DNA of 64,000 bases. It comes from Sinobaca qinghaiensis. Lineage in GTDB: Bacteria > Bacillota > Bacilli > Bacillales > Marinococcaceae. The notes under the pieces were generated by a model. The model worked only from the letters and a program-made list of their open reading frames with translations. It was not told the DNA's origin and made no database searches. The stretch lies in contig NZ_RAPK01000009.1 of assembly GCF_003610495.1 (NCBI RefSeq), positions 1 through 64,000 of the forward strand. Reading direction: 5' to 3'. The position numbers and the translations under genes were made by a program. Positions 1 to 6,055 of the stretch are shown here, piece by piece. Each line of letters opens with the position of its first letter. The stretch's first letter is position 1.

Positions 1-270
1 GAGGCCGAAGGCCTCCGCCGTCTCCTGAAGGGAAGCTCCTCTTTGTTTTCTCCAGTATAAAACATCCCATTTAAAGGAACCAGTGTAGGTGCTTTTTTTC
101 GTTTTTCTTTTTAATCCCTCTCGGCCCAAGAGTCGATAAGCATCGACCCATTCTTTTATCGGACTCATGGACGGTAGCCCATACTTTTTAGCCAACCGTT
201 TATATCCTTTAGGACCGCGAAGGTATTCCTGAACCAGTTGTTCTTTAAACGCATCACTATATTTAGCCAA
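1..270 (-). CDS. IS3-family transposase OrfA (N-terminal part, runs off the window)
   Basis: OrfA of an IS3-type element binds the element ends through a helix-turn-helix and is normally fused to the DDE catalytic OrfB by frameshifting. The visible 90 codons start at a TTG (268-270) and read AKYSDAFKEQLVQEYL, then GYKRLAKKYGLPSMSPIKEW, which is the usual HTH of this family, followed by a basic stretch (GLKRKTKKST). The frame stays open to base 1. TTG is the first plausible start after the terminal repeat, and no good ATG precedes it. An imperfect hairpin covers the region just upstream. OrfB and the frameshift site are outside the window, so whether the element is intact is unknown. Confidence 0.8.
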   Translation of the reverse strand, partial: MAKYSDAFKEQLVQEYLRGPKGYKRLAKKYGLPSMSPIKEWVDAYRLLGREGLKRKTKKSTYTGSFKWDVLYWRKQRGASLQETAEAFGL

Positions 271-276
271 AGAAAA

Positions 277-314
277 CACCCCAAACGTTAGATTTTACTC
301 TAACTTTTGGGGTG
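277..314. repeat. Hairpin at the IS end, next to the OrfA start
   Basis: Two 16-base arms (277-292 and 299-314) pair with a single mismatch around a 6-base loop; each arm contains CCCCAAA/TTTGGGG. The outer arm is the terminal repeat itself. In RNA entering from outside the element this would fold just before the transposase start, an arrangement that could block read-through translation. That role is inferred. Confidence 0.7.
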
Positions 315-337
315 CACTACCGGCCGGATGCTTTTTT

Positions 338-649
338 TTATGCTTCTTTTCTTTCTTTTCCGTACCATTCATCCAGCACTTTGGCATCTAATACCTGTTT
401 GTCGATAAATGACTGCTGGGAATCGTTAAATACATCTTTCCAGTTTACATCCAGATCCTCTGCATGCTTTACCGTGGTTAAAAGTTCCTGCCAGGCAACG
501 TAGCGTTTATACCAGAAAAACTGAGGCTGCTCATTCATATAAGGATATAAATCGTCAAATGCGGTGTGCTTACAATCGATCGTTCTTTCAAATTGTTCCT
601 TGGATTCTTCGAGCTTATGAATAAAATACTTCCCTGTATCTTTTGACAC
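338..649 (-). CDS. Hypothetical protein, 103 aa
   Basis: I do not recognise this family. The product is small, soluble and highly charged, with a mixed helical look, many aromatic residues in the middle (NEQPQFFWYKRYVAWQELL) and a basic C-terminus (YGKERKEA). There is no signal peptide, membrane segment or metal-binding motif. The start is GTG at 647-649, preceded by a ribosome site with GGGAGTG about eight bases upstream. Codon use matches its neighbours. It appears to stand alone: the next gene upstream ends with its own terminator, and an IS end sits just downstream. Confidence 0.6.
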   Translation of the reverse strand: MSKDTGKYFIHKLEESKEQFERTIDCKHTAFDDLYPYMNEQPQFFWYKRYVAWQELLTTVKHAEDLDVNWKDVFNDSQQSFIDKQVLDAKVLDEWYGKERKEA

Positions 650-764
650 GATCTATTCACTCCCTATCCCTAGCCTTTACCCCATTTTATAACAAATGGT
701 TTCGATAAGTAAACAGAACCGGATAGGAAACTTCCATTTGACCGGCTCTGCAGCCTCTAAAACA

Positions 765-794
765 ATAAAAAAACTCTCCATTCGGAGAGTTTTA
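765..794 (-). terminator. Rho-independent terminator
   Basis: On the minus strand AAACTCTCC pairs with GGAGAGTTT around a GAAT loop, followed by a run of T residues. It lies just downstream of the gene ending at 810. Confidence 0.85.
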
Positions 795-809
795 AACCTG
801 CACATTTAA

Positions 810-1502
810 TCAGCTGATACCGCGCATACGCTTTTCCAGCTTATTCATTTTAAAATCTTCCTTGAATTCTTTTTCAAAGCTTTTAATCAGTTTAATCAGC
901 TTTCTCTTCGTATAGGAACTGCTCAGCAGCCCTTTGTTAATAAGGTACTTGTTGAGGAAATCCATTCGGCCGCTTTCAAATTTATTACGGTTATCCACCA
1001 GTTCTAAATAAGCGTAAATAGCAGCTTCCAGTGAATCTTCGGCATCCGCAAAATCATCATAACGGTCCAGAAACATCCGGTAATTATTTTCACTCAGCAT
1101 GTTTAAAAGTACTGCCATGAATTGTTCTTCCCTGTTTTTAATGCTGTAGCCTTTTTTCTCCAGCAGTCGAATAAAAATGGAAAGATCCGTATTATAAAAG
1201 TCCAGTGCAAGGCGCATTTCACTTGTCACATGCAAAGAAATAGAAAATTTGCCCTGTGAACGTGCAAGCAGCCGGTTATGAAGCGCTCTCGCTACTCCTG
1301 CATTCAATAAAAAGGATGGATGAATCGTATATAAATATTTCTCCATTTCCGAATAAAGAAGATGGTTCTGCTGTTCTTCGACCAGCTTTTGTTCTTCATA
1401 AACAGATTGTTCTGATGCAGCGTATGCTTCTATTCTTTCCGCGGTTTCGTTGGACCAGCCCGTTTTTTTATGGCTGTATTTCTCTCTCAATGCTTTCAAC
1501 AT
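810..1502 (-). CDS. Hypothetical protein, about 230 aa
   Basis: Not recognised. The protein is predicted soluble and mostly helical, with an acidic, glutamine-rich N-terminal part (residues about 20-45), a central helical region and a strongly basic C-terminus (KRKLIKLIKSFEKEF, then KMNKLEKRMRG), which could contact nucleic acid or membrane; that is only an inference. I chose the ATG at 1500-1502 because AAGGGGGG sits about eight bases before it. An upstream in-frame start at 1532 has no comparable site. The gene is monocistronic with a clear terminator, and an inverted repeat lies upstream at 1551-1593. Confidence 0.6.
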   Translation of the reverse strand: MLKALREKYSHKKTGWSNETAERIEAYAASEQSVYEEQKLVEEQQNHLLYSEMEKYLYTIHPSFLLNAGVARALHNRLLARSQGKFSISLHVTSEMRLALDFYNTDLSIFIRLLEKKGYSIKNREEQFMAVLLNMLSENNYRMFLDRYDDFADAEDSLEAAIYAYLELVDNRNKFESGRMDFLNKYLINKGLLSSSYTKRKLIKLIKSFEKEFKEDFKMNKLEKRMRGIS

Positions 1503-1550
1503 GTGAAAGCCCCCCTTCGTGTTCGGACTCATTCTCTATTTAGTGTCCCA

Positions 1551-1593
1551 TTGTGTGATTGTCTGATTGACCATTGAGTAGTGTATCACACAA
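1551..1593. promoter_or_regulatory. Inverted repeat, candidate operator
   Basis: TTGTGTGAT (1551-1559) and its exact complement ATCACACAA (1585-1593) are separated by 25 bases, in the 195-base gap upstream of the unrecognised gene at 810-1502. The size and spacing suit two half-sites on the same DNA face, or a long hairpin. No regulator can be named from the sequence. Confidence 0.35.
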
Positions 1594-1727
1594 CAATGAA
1601 AAATAAAATAGAGTATATGCAAGTTTATGAACACAAATAAGCGGTGAGGGCTTCTGAACAAGCTAAATCATTATATATTACGTTTTATTGACATATATGG
1701 CTTATAATTATGTTTATTACATGATCA

Positions 1728-2480
1728 TCAATGACGGTCCAATTGTTTAGATTGAACAAACGTTTTCATATATTGTCTTTTGGAACGCTCCAGCAGGGCC
1801 TGCATTTGATCTGTCCATGTCATGGATTTACTTGCCGAGGACCTGTTTTGATAATAAGCCTTAATGATCTCATCATATGCCTGATACGCTTCGCTTAACG
1901 CTGCCTTATCTTTGCTGTATTGATTTTTATGAAACACTGCTTCCAGCGGAAGCCTCGGTTTAATACCTTCTCTTTTTTCAGGATAGCCCACTGCCATTCC
2001 AAATAAAGGCAGAACGTAATCCGGGGTTTCTATTAAGGCATCTACTTCCGGTAATTTATTGCGTATTCCTCCTATATAACATATGCCAAGCCCTGAAGAT
2101 TCTGCCGCTACGGCCATGTTCTGTGCTGCCAGAGCAGCATCAATAACGGCCACCATAAATCCTTCCGTACTTTCCGTTGAAACATTTATATCTGTATCTC
2201 TAGTTCGCAACAATTCTTCATGCCTGTGATAATCAGCGCAGAATAGAAAAAAGTAGCCATTTTTCTCGACGTACGGCTGGCCGCCGGCCAGGTCAGCCAA
2301 TTTTCTTTTTTTAACCGGGTCCTCTATGCCGATAATCGTATAGGCCTGGACAAAACTTGAGGTGGAAGCTGCCTGGGCAGCCCGGACGAGCATTTCTACG
2401 GTTTCTTCCTCAAGGGGAATATCTTTAAACTTTCTGACGGAGCGGTGGTCGAGGATCGTTTCTATCGTATGGTTCATCAT
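1728..2480 (-). CDS. nfrA: NfrA-type NADPH-dependent flavin/nitroreductase
   Basis: Member of the FMN-binding nitroreductase superfamily, closest in layout to B. subtilis NfrA, which uses NADPH to reduce flavins, nitro compounds and related electrophiles in the cytosol. The N-terminal HRSVRKF motif (about residues 12-18) is the family FMN phosphate site; SSFVQAYTI and the later GICYIGGIRN stretch are typical of the NfrA branch. At 250 residues it has the usual length. The ribosome site AAAAGGAG precedes paired ATGs at 2475-2480. Two hairpins separate it from the toxin gene upstream, leaving little room for a promoter, so it may depend on read-through or on a promoter inside 2536-2630. The family is sure; the exact physiological substrate is not. 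Confidence 0.85.
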   Translation of the reverse strand: MMNHTIETILDHRSVRKFKDIPLEEETVEMLVRAAQAASTSSFVQAYTIIGIEDPVKKRKLADLAGGQPYVEKNGYFFLFCADYHRHEELLRTRDTDINVSTESTEGFMVAVIDAALAAQNMAVAAESSGLGICYIGGIRNKLPEVDALIETPDYVLPLFGMAVGYPEKREGIKPRLPLEAVFHKNQYSKDKAALSEAYQAYDEIIKAYYQNRSSASKSMTWTDQMQALLERSKRQYMKTFVQSKQLDRH

Positions 2481-2504
2481 CTTATCTCCTTTTTAAAAGT
2501 TATT

Positions 2505-2535
2505 CTAAAAAAAACACGCTGCATCAGCGTGTTTT
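2505..2535 (-). terminator. Second terminator-like hairpin between ndoA and nfrA
   Basis: AAAACACGCTG (2511-2521) pairs perfectly with CAGCGTGTTTT (2525-2535) around a 3-base loop; on the minus strand it is followed by a run of T. It lies 25 bases before nfrA. Confidence 0.75.
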
Positions 2536-2566
2536 ACTTTGTTTGAATTGTGGGCAGCAAAAAAAA

Positions 2567-2594
2567 GAAATACAGACTGCAGGCACTGCACGTC
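2567..2594 (-). terminator. First terminator-like hairpin after ndoA
   Basis: GACTGCAG (2575-2582) pairs with CTGCA-C-GTC (2586-2594) with one bulged base and a GCA loop. On the minus strand a T-rich tract (about 2560-2569) follows, so it can end the toxin transcript. The plus strand also has a T run after it. Confidence 0.6.
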
Positions 2595-2630
2595 TTTTTT
2601 CCGCTAAAATTATGTAAGGTTTCGTTTAAG

Positions 2631-3017
2631 TTAGACTTCTTTAGTGCCAAGGCTGATCTCCAGGCCTTCTTTGACACGCTCCATTGTTTCATCATCCAGA
2701 TGAGTAATCTTATCTGTAAGGCGCTGCTTATCAATTGTACGCAATTGCTCCAGTAAAATTACGCTGTCCCTGTCAAAACGATGCTTTTCGGCATCAATCT
2801 CTACGTGGGTTGGCAGCTTGGCTTTCTTAATCTGGGCCGTAATTGCGGCTACAATAACGGTGGGACTGAATCTATTCCCAATGTCATTTTGAATGATAAG
2901 AACGGGTCTTACCCCTCCCTGTTCTGAACCTACAACTGGAGACAAATCAGCAAAAAAAACGTCGCCTCGTTTTACTATTTTTTTTGATGGATAGTGATCA
3001 TGACTACGTTCACTCAA
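2631..3017 (-). CDS. ndoA: NdoA/MazF-type endoribonuclease toxin
   Basis: Cuts single-stranded RNA at short sequences and inhibits translation until bound by the antitoxin encoded just upstream. The core from [12 protein letters not shown] through [12 protein letters not shown] and the C-terminal [14 protein letters not shown] nearly repeats B. subtilis EndoA. Here the core is preceded by 13 extra residues ([12 protein letters not shown]) read from a TTG at 3015-3017. The strong ribosome site AAGGAGGTGA is best spaced for an ATG five bases upstream of that TTG, but the ATG reads only two codons (ATG AGT TGA). An A8 run lies in the first codons of the toxin. The true translation start is therefore uncertain. 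It is the second gene of a two-gene operon ending in tandem hairpins. Confidence 0.92.
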   Translation of the reverse strand: MSERSHDHYPSKKIVKRGDVFFADLSPVVGSEQGGVRPVLIIQNDIGNRFSPTVIVAAITAQIKKAKLPTHVEIDAEKHRFDRDSVILLEQLRTIDKQRLTDKITHLDDETMERVKEGLEISLGTKEV

Positions 3018-3085
3018 CTCATCTGTTCACCTCCTTGGTCTTATTTCAGGAAATAAGAAACGCCAAAGAAGGCGGTTTCAGCTGC

Positions 3086-3349
3086 CTATTTCGCAGCTAA
3101 AACCAATTCTCCGACAGTTAGGGCTTCAGATTCCGCTTCTTCAAACTCACGGCAAACCTGTGCATTAAGCTGGGCCATTTCCAAATAGCCTTGCTTCATT
3201 TTTTCCTGCATGTCTCTAGATTTTCTTTTCTTAATCTGGTCAAGCAGTACATCGTGAAAAAATGAATCTTTTTCCTGATCCGTTAAATGTTTGATCTCAG
3301 AATATAGATCCTCTCTCAGTTCAAACGCTACCTGGTGAAATGGTGACAT
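3086..3349 (-). CDS. ndoAI: NdoAI-type ribbon-helix-helix antitoxin
   Basis: Labile antitoxin and autorepressor of the NdoA module. The N-terminal half is a ribbon-helix-helix DNA-binding region (FELREDLYSEIKHLTDQE), and the C-terminal half carries the toxin-wrapping segment (MKQGYLEMAQLN, then a run of acidic residues and EALTVGELV), which aligns with B. subtilis EndoAI (MRRGYMEMAKIN). The length of 87 residues is close to the 93 of B. subtilis. The N-terminal half is far more diverged than the toxin, as is common for antitoxins. The start ATG at 3347-3349 follows GGGGGTC. In B. subtilis this pair follows alr; here it stands beside dapA without alr. Confidence 0.85.
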   Translation of the reverse strand: MSPFHQVAFELREDLYSEIKHLTDQEKDSFFHDVLLDQIKKRKSRDMQEKMKQGYLEMAQLNAQVCREFEEAESEALTVGELVLAAK

Positions 3350-3386
3350 AATAAAATGACCCCCTGCATTTTTATTCCTTACCCAC

Positions 3387-3415
3387 AGTATAAAGCAAAT
3401 ATGCCTGTATTGAAA
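3387..3415 (-). promoter_or_regulatory. Possible promoter for ndoAI-ndoA
   Basis: On the minus strand a TATACT box (3387-3392) lies 17 bases from a weak TTTCAA (3410-3415), about 40 bases before the antitoxin start. The -35 match is poor, as expected for an autoregulated promoter but not proof of one. Confidence 0.3.
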
Positions 3416-3534
3416 ATAATATTTTTCTTTTTTTTATATTTTCCTATAATAAAGCCTTTTTATCGATAAATATAGGATAAAGCTAGTGTCTTTTTTTCAT
3501 AAAAAATACGTAAATAAAAACTATTGCATTATAC

Positions 3535-3540
3535 TATAAT
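3535..3540 (+). promoter_or_regulatory. Probable -10 box for the riboswitch-dapA transcript
   Basis: A perfect TATAAT sits about 55 bases before the lysine aptamer. No convincing -35 box is present at the usual distance (the DNA there is A/T-rich), so the exact promoter is uncertain. Confidence 0.4.
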
Positions 3541-3594
3541 GTTTGATATGGTGAATTTACAACAAAATGTAATATCCTACTTCTTTTAGAAGAA

Positions 3595-3774
3595 GTGAGG
3601 TTAGAGGTGCAAATGCTATCATTAATCCGCTGGAGAAACTTGAGTTTCCGGGAAAGCTGACGAAAGGAGTATTTGCCGAAGCTTCTATTATGCTCAAGAA
3701 TTAGAAGCTGGTTTCGTATTTAATAGATGCGGAACTGTCATGCAGCCGTCTGGCTGCATGGAGGGCTATCTCAC
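3595..3774 (+). ncRNA. Lysine riboswitch (L box) aptamer
   Basis: Conserved L-box elements occur in the right order: GTGAG opening P1, AGAGGTGC, GCCGAAGC, AAGCTGG, GGAACTGTCATG, a hairpin TGCAGCC/GGCTGCA, GGAGGGCTATC, and a closing CTCAC that pairs with the start. It lies directly upstream of dapA, the first committed step of lysine and diaminopimelate synthesis, which is the expected target. Together with the hairpin at 3808-3842 this is a transcription-attenuation switch: lysine binding should favour the terminator. Boundaries are set by P1 pairing. Confidence 0.93.
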
Positions 3775-3807
3775 GCTTTAACGGTTCTTATAATCCCGGA
3801 AACGTTA

Positions 3808-3842
3808 AACAGCAATGAGGTCTCTCCTGTTGCTGTTTTTTT
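3808..3842 (+). terminator. Riboswitch-controlled terminator before dapA
   Basis: AACAGCAA (3808-3815) pairs with TTGCTGTT (3830-3837), with AGG/CCT extending the stem, followed by seven T. It lies between the lysine aptamer and dapA, so it is the expression platform. Confidence 0.85.
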
Positions 3843-3932
3843 GTATGGAAAAACGCTCCGGGAAAGTACCTTGCCCTCACTCTATTCGTTTTGTGATTTT
3901 GAAACATAAATCTCAAGAAAAGGGTGAATGTA

Positions 3933-4823
3933 ATGATTAATTTTGGACGAATAAGTACAGCAATGGCCACGCCATTTGATAAAGATGGAGAGATTGATTT
4001 CCGCTCTCTTACCAGACTCGTAAACCACCTCATCAGCAGCGGCAGCGAAAGTCTTGTCGTAGCAGGCACTACTGGTGAATCTCCAACGCTCAGCCGCGAA
4101 GAGAAGCTAATGCTTTTTGAACATGTAGTCTATGTAGCCAACGGCCGTGTGCCGGTGATCGCGGGTACAGGCTGCAACAACACACGTGCCTCCATTGAAT
4201 TAACAAAGCTTGCCGAAAAAACAGGTGTCGATGCGGTAATGCTCGTTACTCCTTACTACAACAAGCCTTCCCAGGAAGGAATGTATCAGCATTTCAAAGC
4301 TGTAGCCGAAGCTACCAGACTTCCGGTTATGCTTTATAATATCCCGGGACGCAGTGCCGCAGGGATGATACCGGAAACGATTATCCGTCTTGCAGAAGTT
4401 GAAAATATTATGAGTGTTAAGGAAGCAACAGGCAACCTGGACTGGGCTTCACAGATTATTTCCAGCACGCCGGATTCTTTTCTTGTCTACAGCGGGGATG
4501 ACAGCTTAACGCTTCCTATGCTTTCTGTTGGCGGCACCGGCGTTGTCTCGGTTTCCTCTCATATTATTGGAAACGAAATGCAGGACATGGTACAAAGCTT
4601 TTTAAACGGAAATCCAGCCTATGCTTCTAAGCTGCACCGCGAACTGCTGCCGGTAATGAAGTCTATGTTCTCTGCGCCAAATCCAGTTCCGGTCAAAGCC
4701 GCTCTTGAAATGCAGGGTGTTATTTCCGGCGATGTCAGACTCCCGATGGTGCGTCTGACTGAAGAGGAAGCTGCTTTAGTTTTTACCGCCGTTGAACCAA
4801 AAAAATCGCTTTATGTTGGATAA
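3933..4823 (+). CDS. dapA: 4-hydroxy-tetrahydrodipicolinate synthase
   Basis: Condenses pyruvate with aspartate semialdehyde in the cytosol, committing carbon to diaminopimelate (peptidoglycan, dipicolinate) and lysine. It is a TIM-barrel lyase with the family marks in order: GTTGES near residue 45, the tyrosine of MLYNIPGR, the Schiff-base lysine in SVKEATGN, and GGTGVVSV. At 296 residues it has the usual length. ATG 3933-3935 is chosen because AGGGTG lies six bases upstream; the GTG at 3924 falls inside that site. It is controlled by the lysine riboswitch just upstream. It is monocistronic, with a terminator before yidD, and separate from dapB at the other end of the window. Confidence 0.97.
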   Translation: MINFGRISTAMATPFDKDGEIDFRSLTRLVNHLISSGSESLVVAGTTGESPTLSREEKLMLFEHVVYVANGRVPVIAGTGCNNTRASIELTKLAEKTGVDAVMLVTPYYNKPSQEGMYQHFKAVAEATRLPVMLYNIPGRSAAGMIPETIIRLAEVENIMSVKEATGNLDWASQIISSTPDSFLVYSGDDSLTLPMLSVGGTGVVSVSSHIIGNEMQDMVQSFLNGNPAYASKLHRELLPVMKSMFSAPNPVPVKAALEMQGVISGDVRLPMVRLTEEEAALVFTAVEPKKSLYVG

Positions 4824-4844
4824 CGCGTTATACTCATTATAAAA

Positions 4845-4879
4845 AAACAGCCCCGCTATCAGCGGAGGCTGCTTTTTTT
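4845..4879 (+). terminator. Terminator of dapA
   Basis: CAGCC (4848-4852) and GGCTG (4867-4871) enclose a CCGC/GCGG inner stem, followed by seven T. It lies 25 bases after dapA. Confidence 0.85.
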
Positions 4880-4898
4880 CGAAAAGAGGTATACAGCT

Positions 4899-5126
4899 GT
4901 GAAACACCTTTTTCTTTGGATCATCCGGGGATACCAGCGGTTTATTTCGCCGTATACCCCGCCCACCTGCCGTTTTTATCCGACCTGCTCCCAATACGGC
5001 TACGAATCTTTTTCACGTTTTGGAGCATTTAAAGGAGCCTGGCTGACCATTGTCCGAATAAGCAAATGCCACCCTTTTCATCCGGGCGGCATCGATCATG
5101 TACCGGAAAAGAAAGAAAAGCTCTAA
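4899..5126 (+). CDS. yidD: YidD membrane-protein insertion efficiency factor
   Basis: Small membrane-associated protein thought to assist YidC/Sec-dependent membrane protein insertion. The family signature is complete: [20 protein letters not shown], then [23 protein letters not shown], including the conserved cysteines. At 75 residues it has the usual size. The GTG start at 4899-4901 follows AGAGGT. Its stop overlaps the stop of the converging gene on the other strand by four bases (5123-5126), and the two 3' ends form a shared hairpin. Confidence 0.95.
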   Translation: MKHLFLWIIRGYQRFISPYTPPTCRFYPTCSQYGYESFSRFGAFKGAWLTIVRISKCHPFHPGGIDHVPEKKEKL

Positions 5127-5139
5127 TAAGCTTTTCTTT
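5112..5139. terminator. Possible two-way terminator at overlapping gene ends
   Basis: AAAGAAAAGCT (5112-5122) and AGCTTTTCTTT (5129-5139) are exact inverted copies around a CTAATA loop that contains both stop codons of yidD and the converging eamA-family gene. The stem is A/T-rich, so its strength as a terminator is uncertain. Confidence 0.5.
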
Positions 5140-6043
5140 TCTGCATCCATTTTTGTTCCAGATAGCCTGTTCCCATCAGCACACCGGCTACAATTAATAG
5201 AAAACCGATACCCTGCAGCATATAGATAGATTCTCCCAAAAACAAAACAGAGCCTACCATTCCAAAAAAAGGAACAAAATTATTAAAAACGGCTGTTTCC
5301 CCCGCTCCTATCTTCTGAATAGATAAGTTAAACACCTGATGTCCTAAAGCTGTAGCCAGTACAGACGATCCTAAAAATATCATCCACACCCCTGCCGGGA
5401 TCTCTCCAAGCGGCGGCAGTCCTTCCGGCTCAAGAAGTGCACTAAACAAAAATAAGCCCATAGAGCCAACTATAAACATTATTCCCGTTACCAGACGAGG
5501 AGACAGATCACTGGTTGCTTTCCGTATAAAAATAAAACTCAATGCCTGTGCAAAAACAGCTGCCAGCATAAGTATATCACCAGAGGCTATGCTTTCTGCC
5601 CCGCTGTCAGAGCCTGCGATAATAACAAAACAAACTCCGGTAAACGCGGACACAATTCCTATAAATTTAATCCTTGTAAAGGGATCTCCTAAAATAAGCA
5701 ACGCTAAAATAGAAGTAAACACAGGTACAAGTGCTACTATTAACGACCCGTTTACTGCTGTTGTATTGGCAAGTCCAAAGGCCAGAAATAGATGATGAGC
5801 CGTTACCCCGGTTAAAGAAGCAAAAATAATATAAACAACCTGTTTTTTTGTAATGCGCCGCCATTCTCCTTTTATGGAAATGATAGCAGCAAGTACAAGT
5901 CCCGCTAATAAAATTCTCCATGATTGCATGGCAGCAGGGGGAACGTATTCTACAAGCACTTTAATAGCCGTAACGTTCATCCCCCACATAATCATTACGC
6001 CGAATAAAAGCATATAATTTATCCACTGCGCTGAACCGTTCAT
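5123..6043 (-). CDS. EamA-family (DMT) transporter
   Basis: Drug/metabolite transporter superfamily permease with about ten membrane helices in two EamA repeats. The N-terminal [19 protein letters not shown] and the mid-protein [18 protein letters not shown] mark the start of each repeat, and [14 protein letters not shown] is the conserved motif of the second. Such proteins usually export amino acids, nucleosides or drugs, and the substrate cannot be read from sequence. The start ATG follows AAGGGGTC, located within the end of the gene upstream, so the two are probably co-transcribed. It converges on yidD with a four-base stop overlap. Confidence 0.85.
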   Translation of the reverse strand: MNGSAQWINYMLLFGVMIMWGMNVTAIKVLVEYVPPAAMQSWRILLAGLVLAAIISIKGEWRRITKKQVVYIIFASLTGVTAHHLFLAFGLANTTAVNGSLIVALVPVFTSILALLILGDPFTRIKFIGIVSAFTGVCFVIIAGSDSGAESIASGDILMLAAVFAQALSFIFIRKATSDLSPRLVTGIMFIVGSMGLFLFSALLEPEGLPPLGEIPAGVWMIFLGSSVLATALGHQVFNLSIQKIGAGETAVFNNFVPFFGMVGSVLFLGESIYMLQGIGFLLIVAGVLMGTGYLEQKWMQKRKAY

Positions 6044-6055
6044 AAAAAGACCCCT

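Larger units (their letters stand above)
1..316 (-). mobile_element. IS3-family (IS150-like) insertion sequence, one end only
   Basis: The left edge of the window holds one end of an insertion sequence. Read on the minus strand it begins TGCACCCCAAAAGTTAGA, the style of terminal repeat found in the IS150 group of IS3 elements, and leads straight into a helix-turn-helix OrfA. The element continues past base 1, so the other end, OrfB and the target duplication cannot be checked. The outer tip is placed at 316 from the terminal CA; this is a judgement because the flanking duplication is not visible. It lies 22 bases beyond the stop of the next gene and does not break it. Confidence 0.8.
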
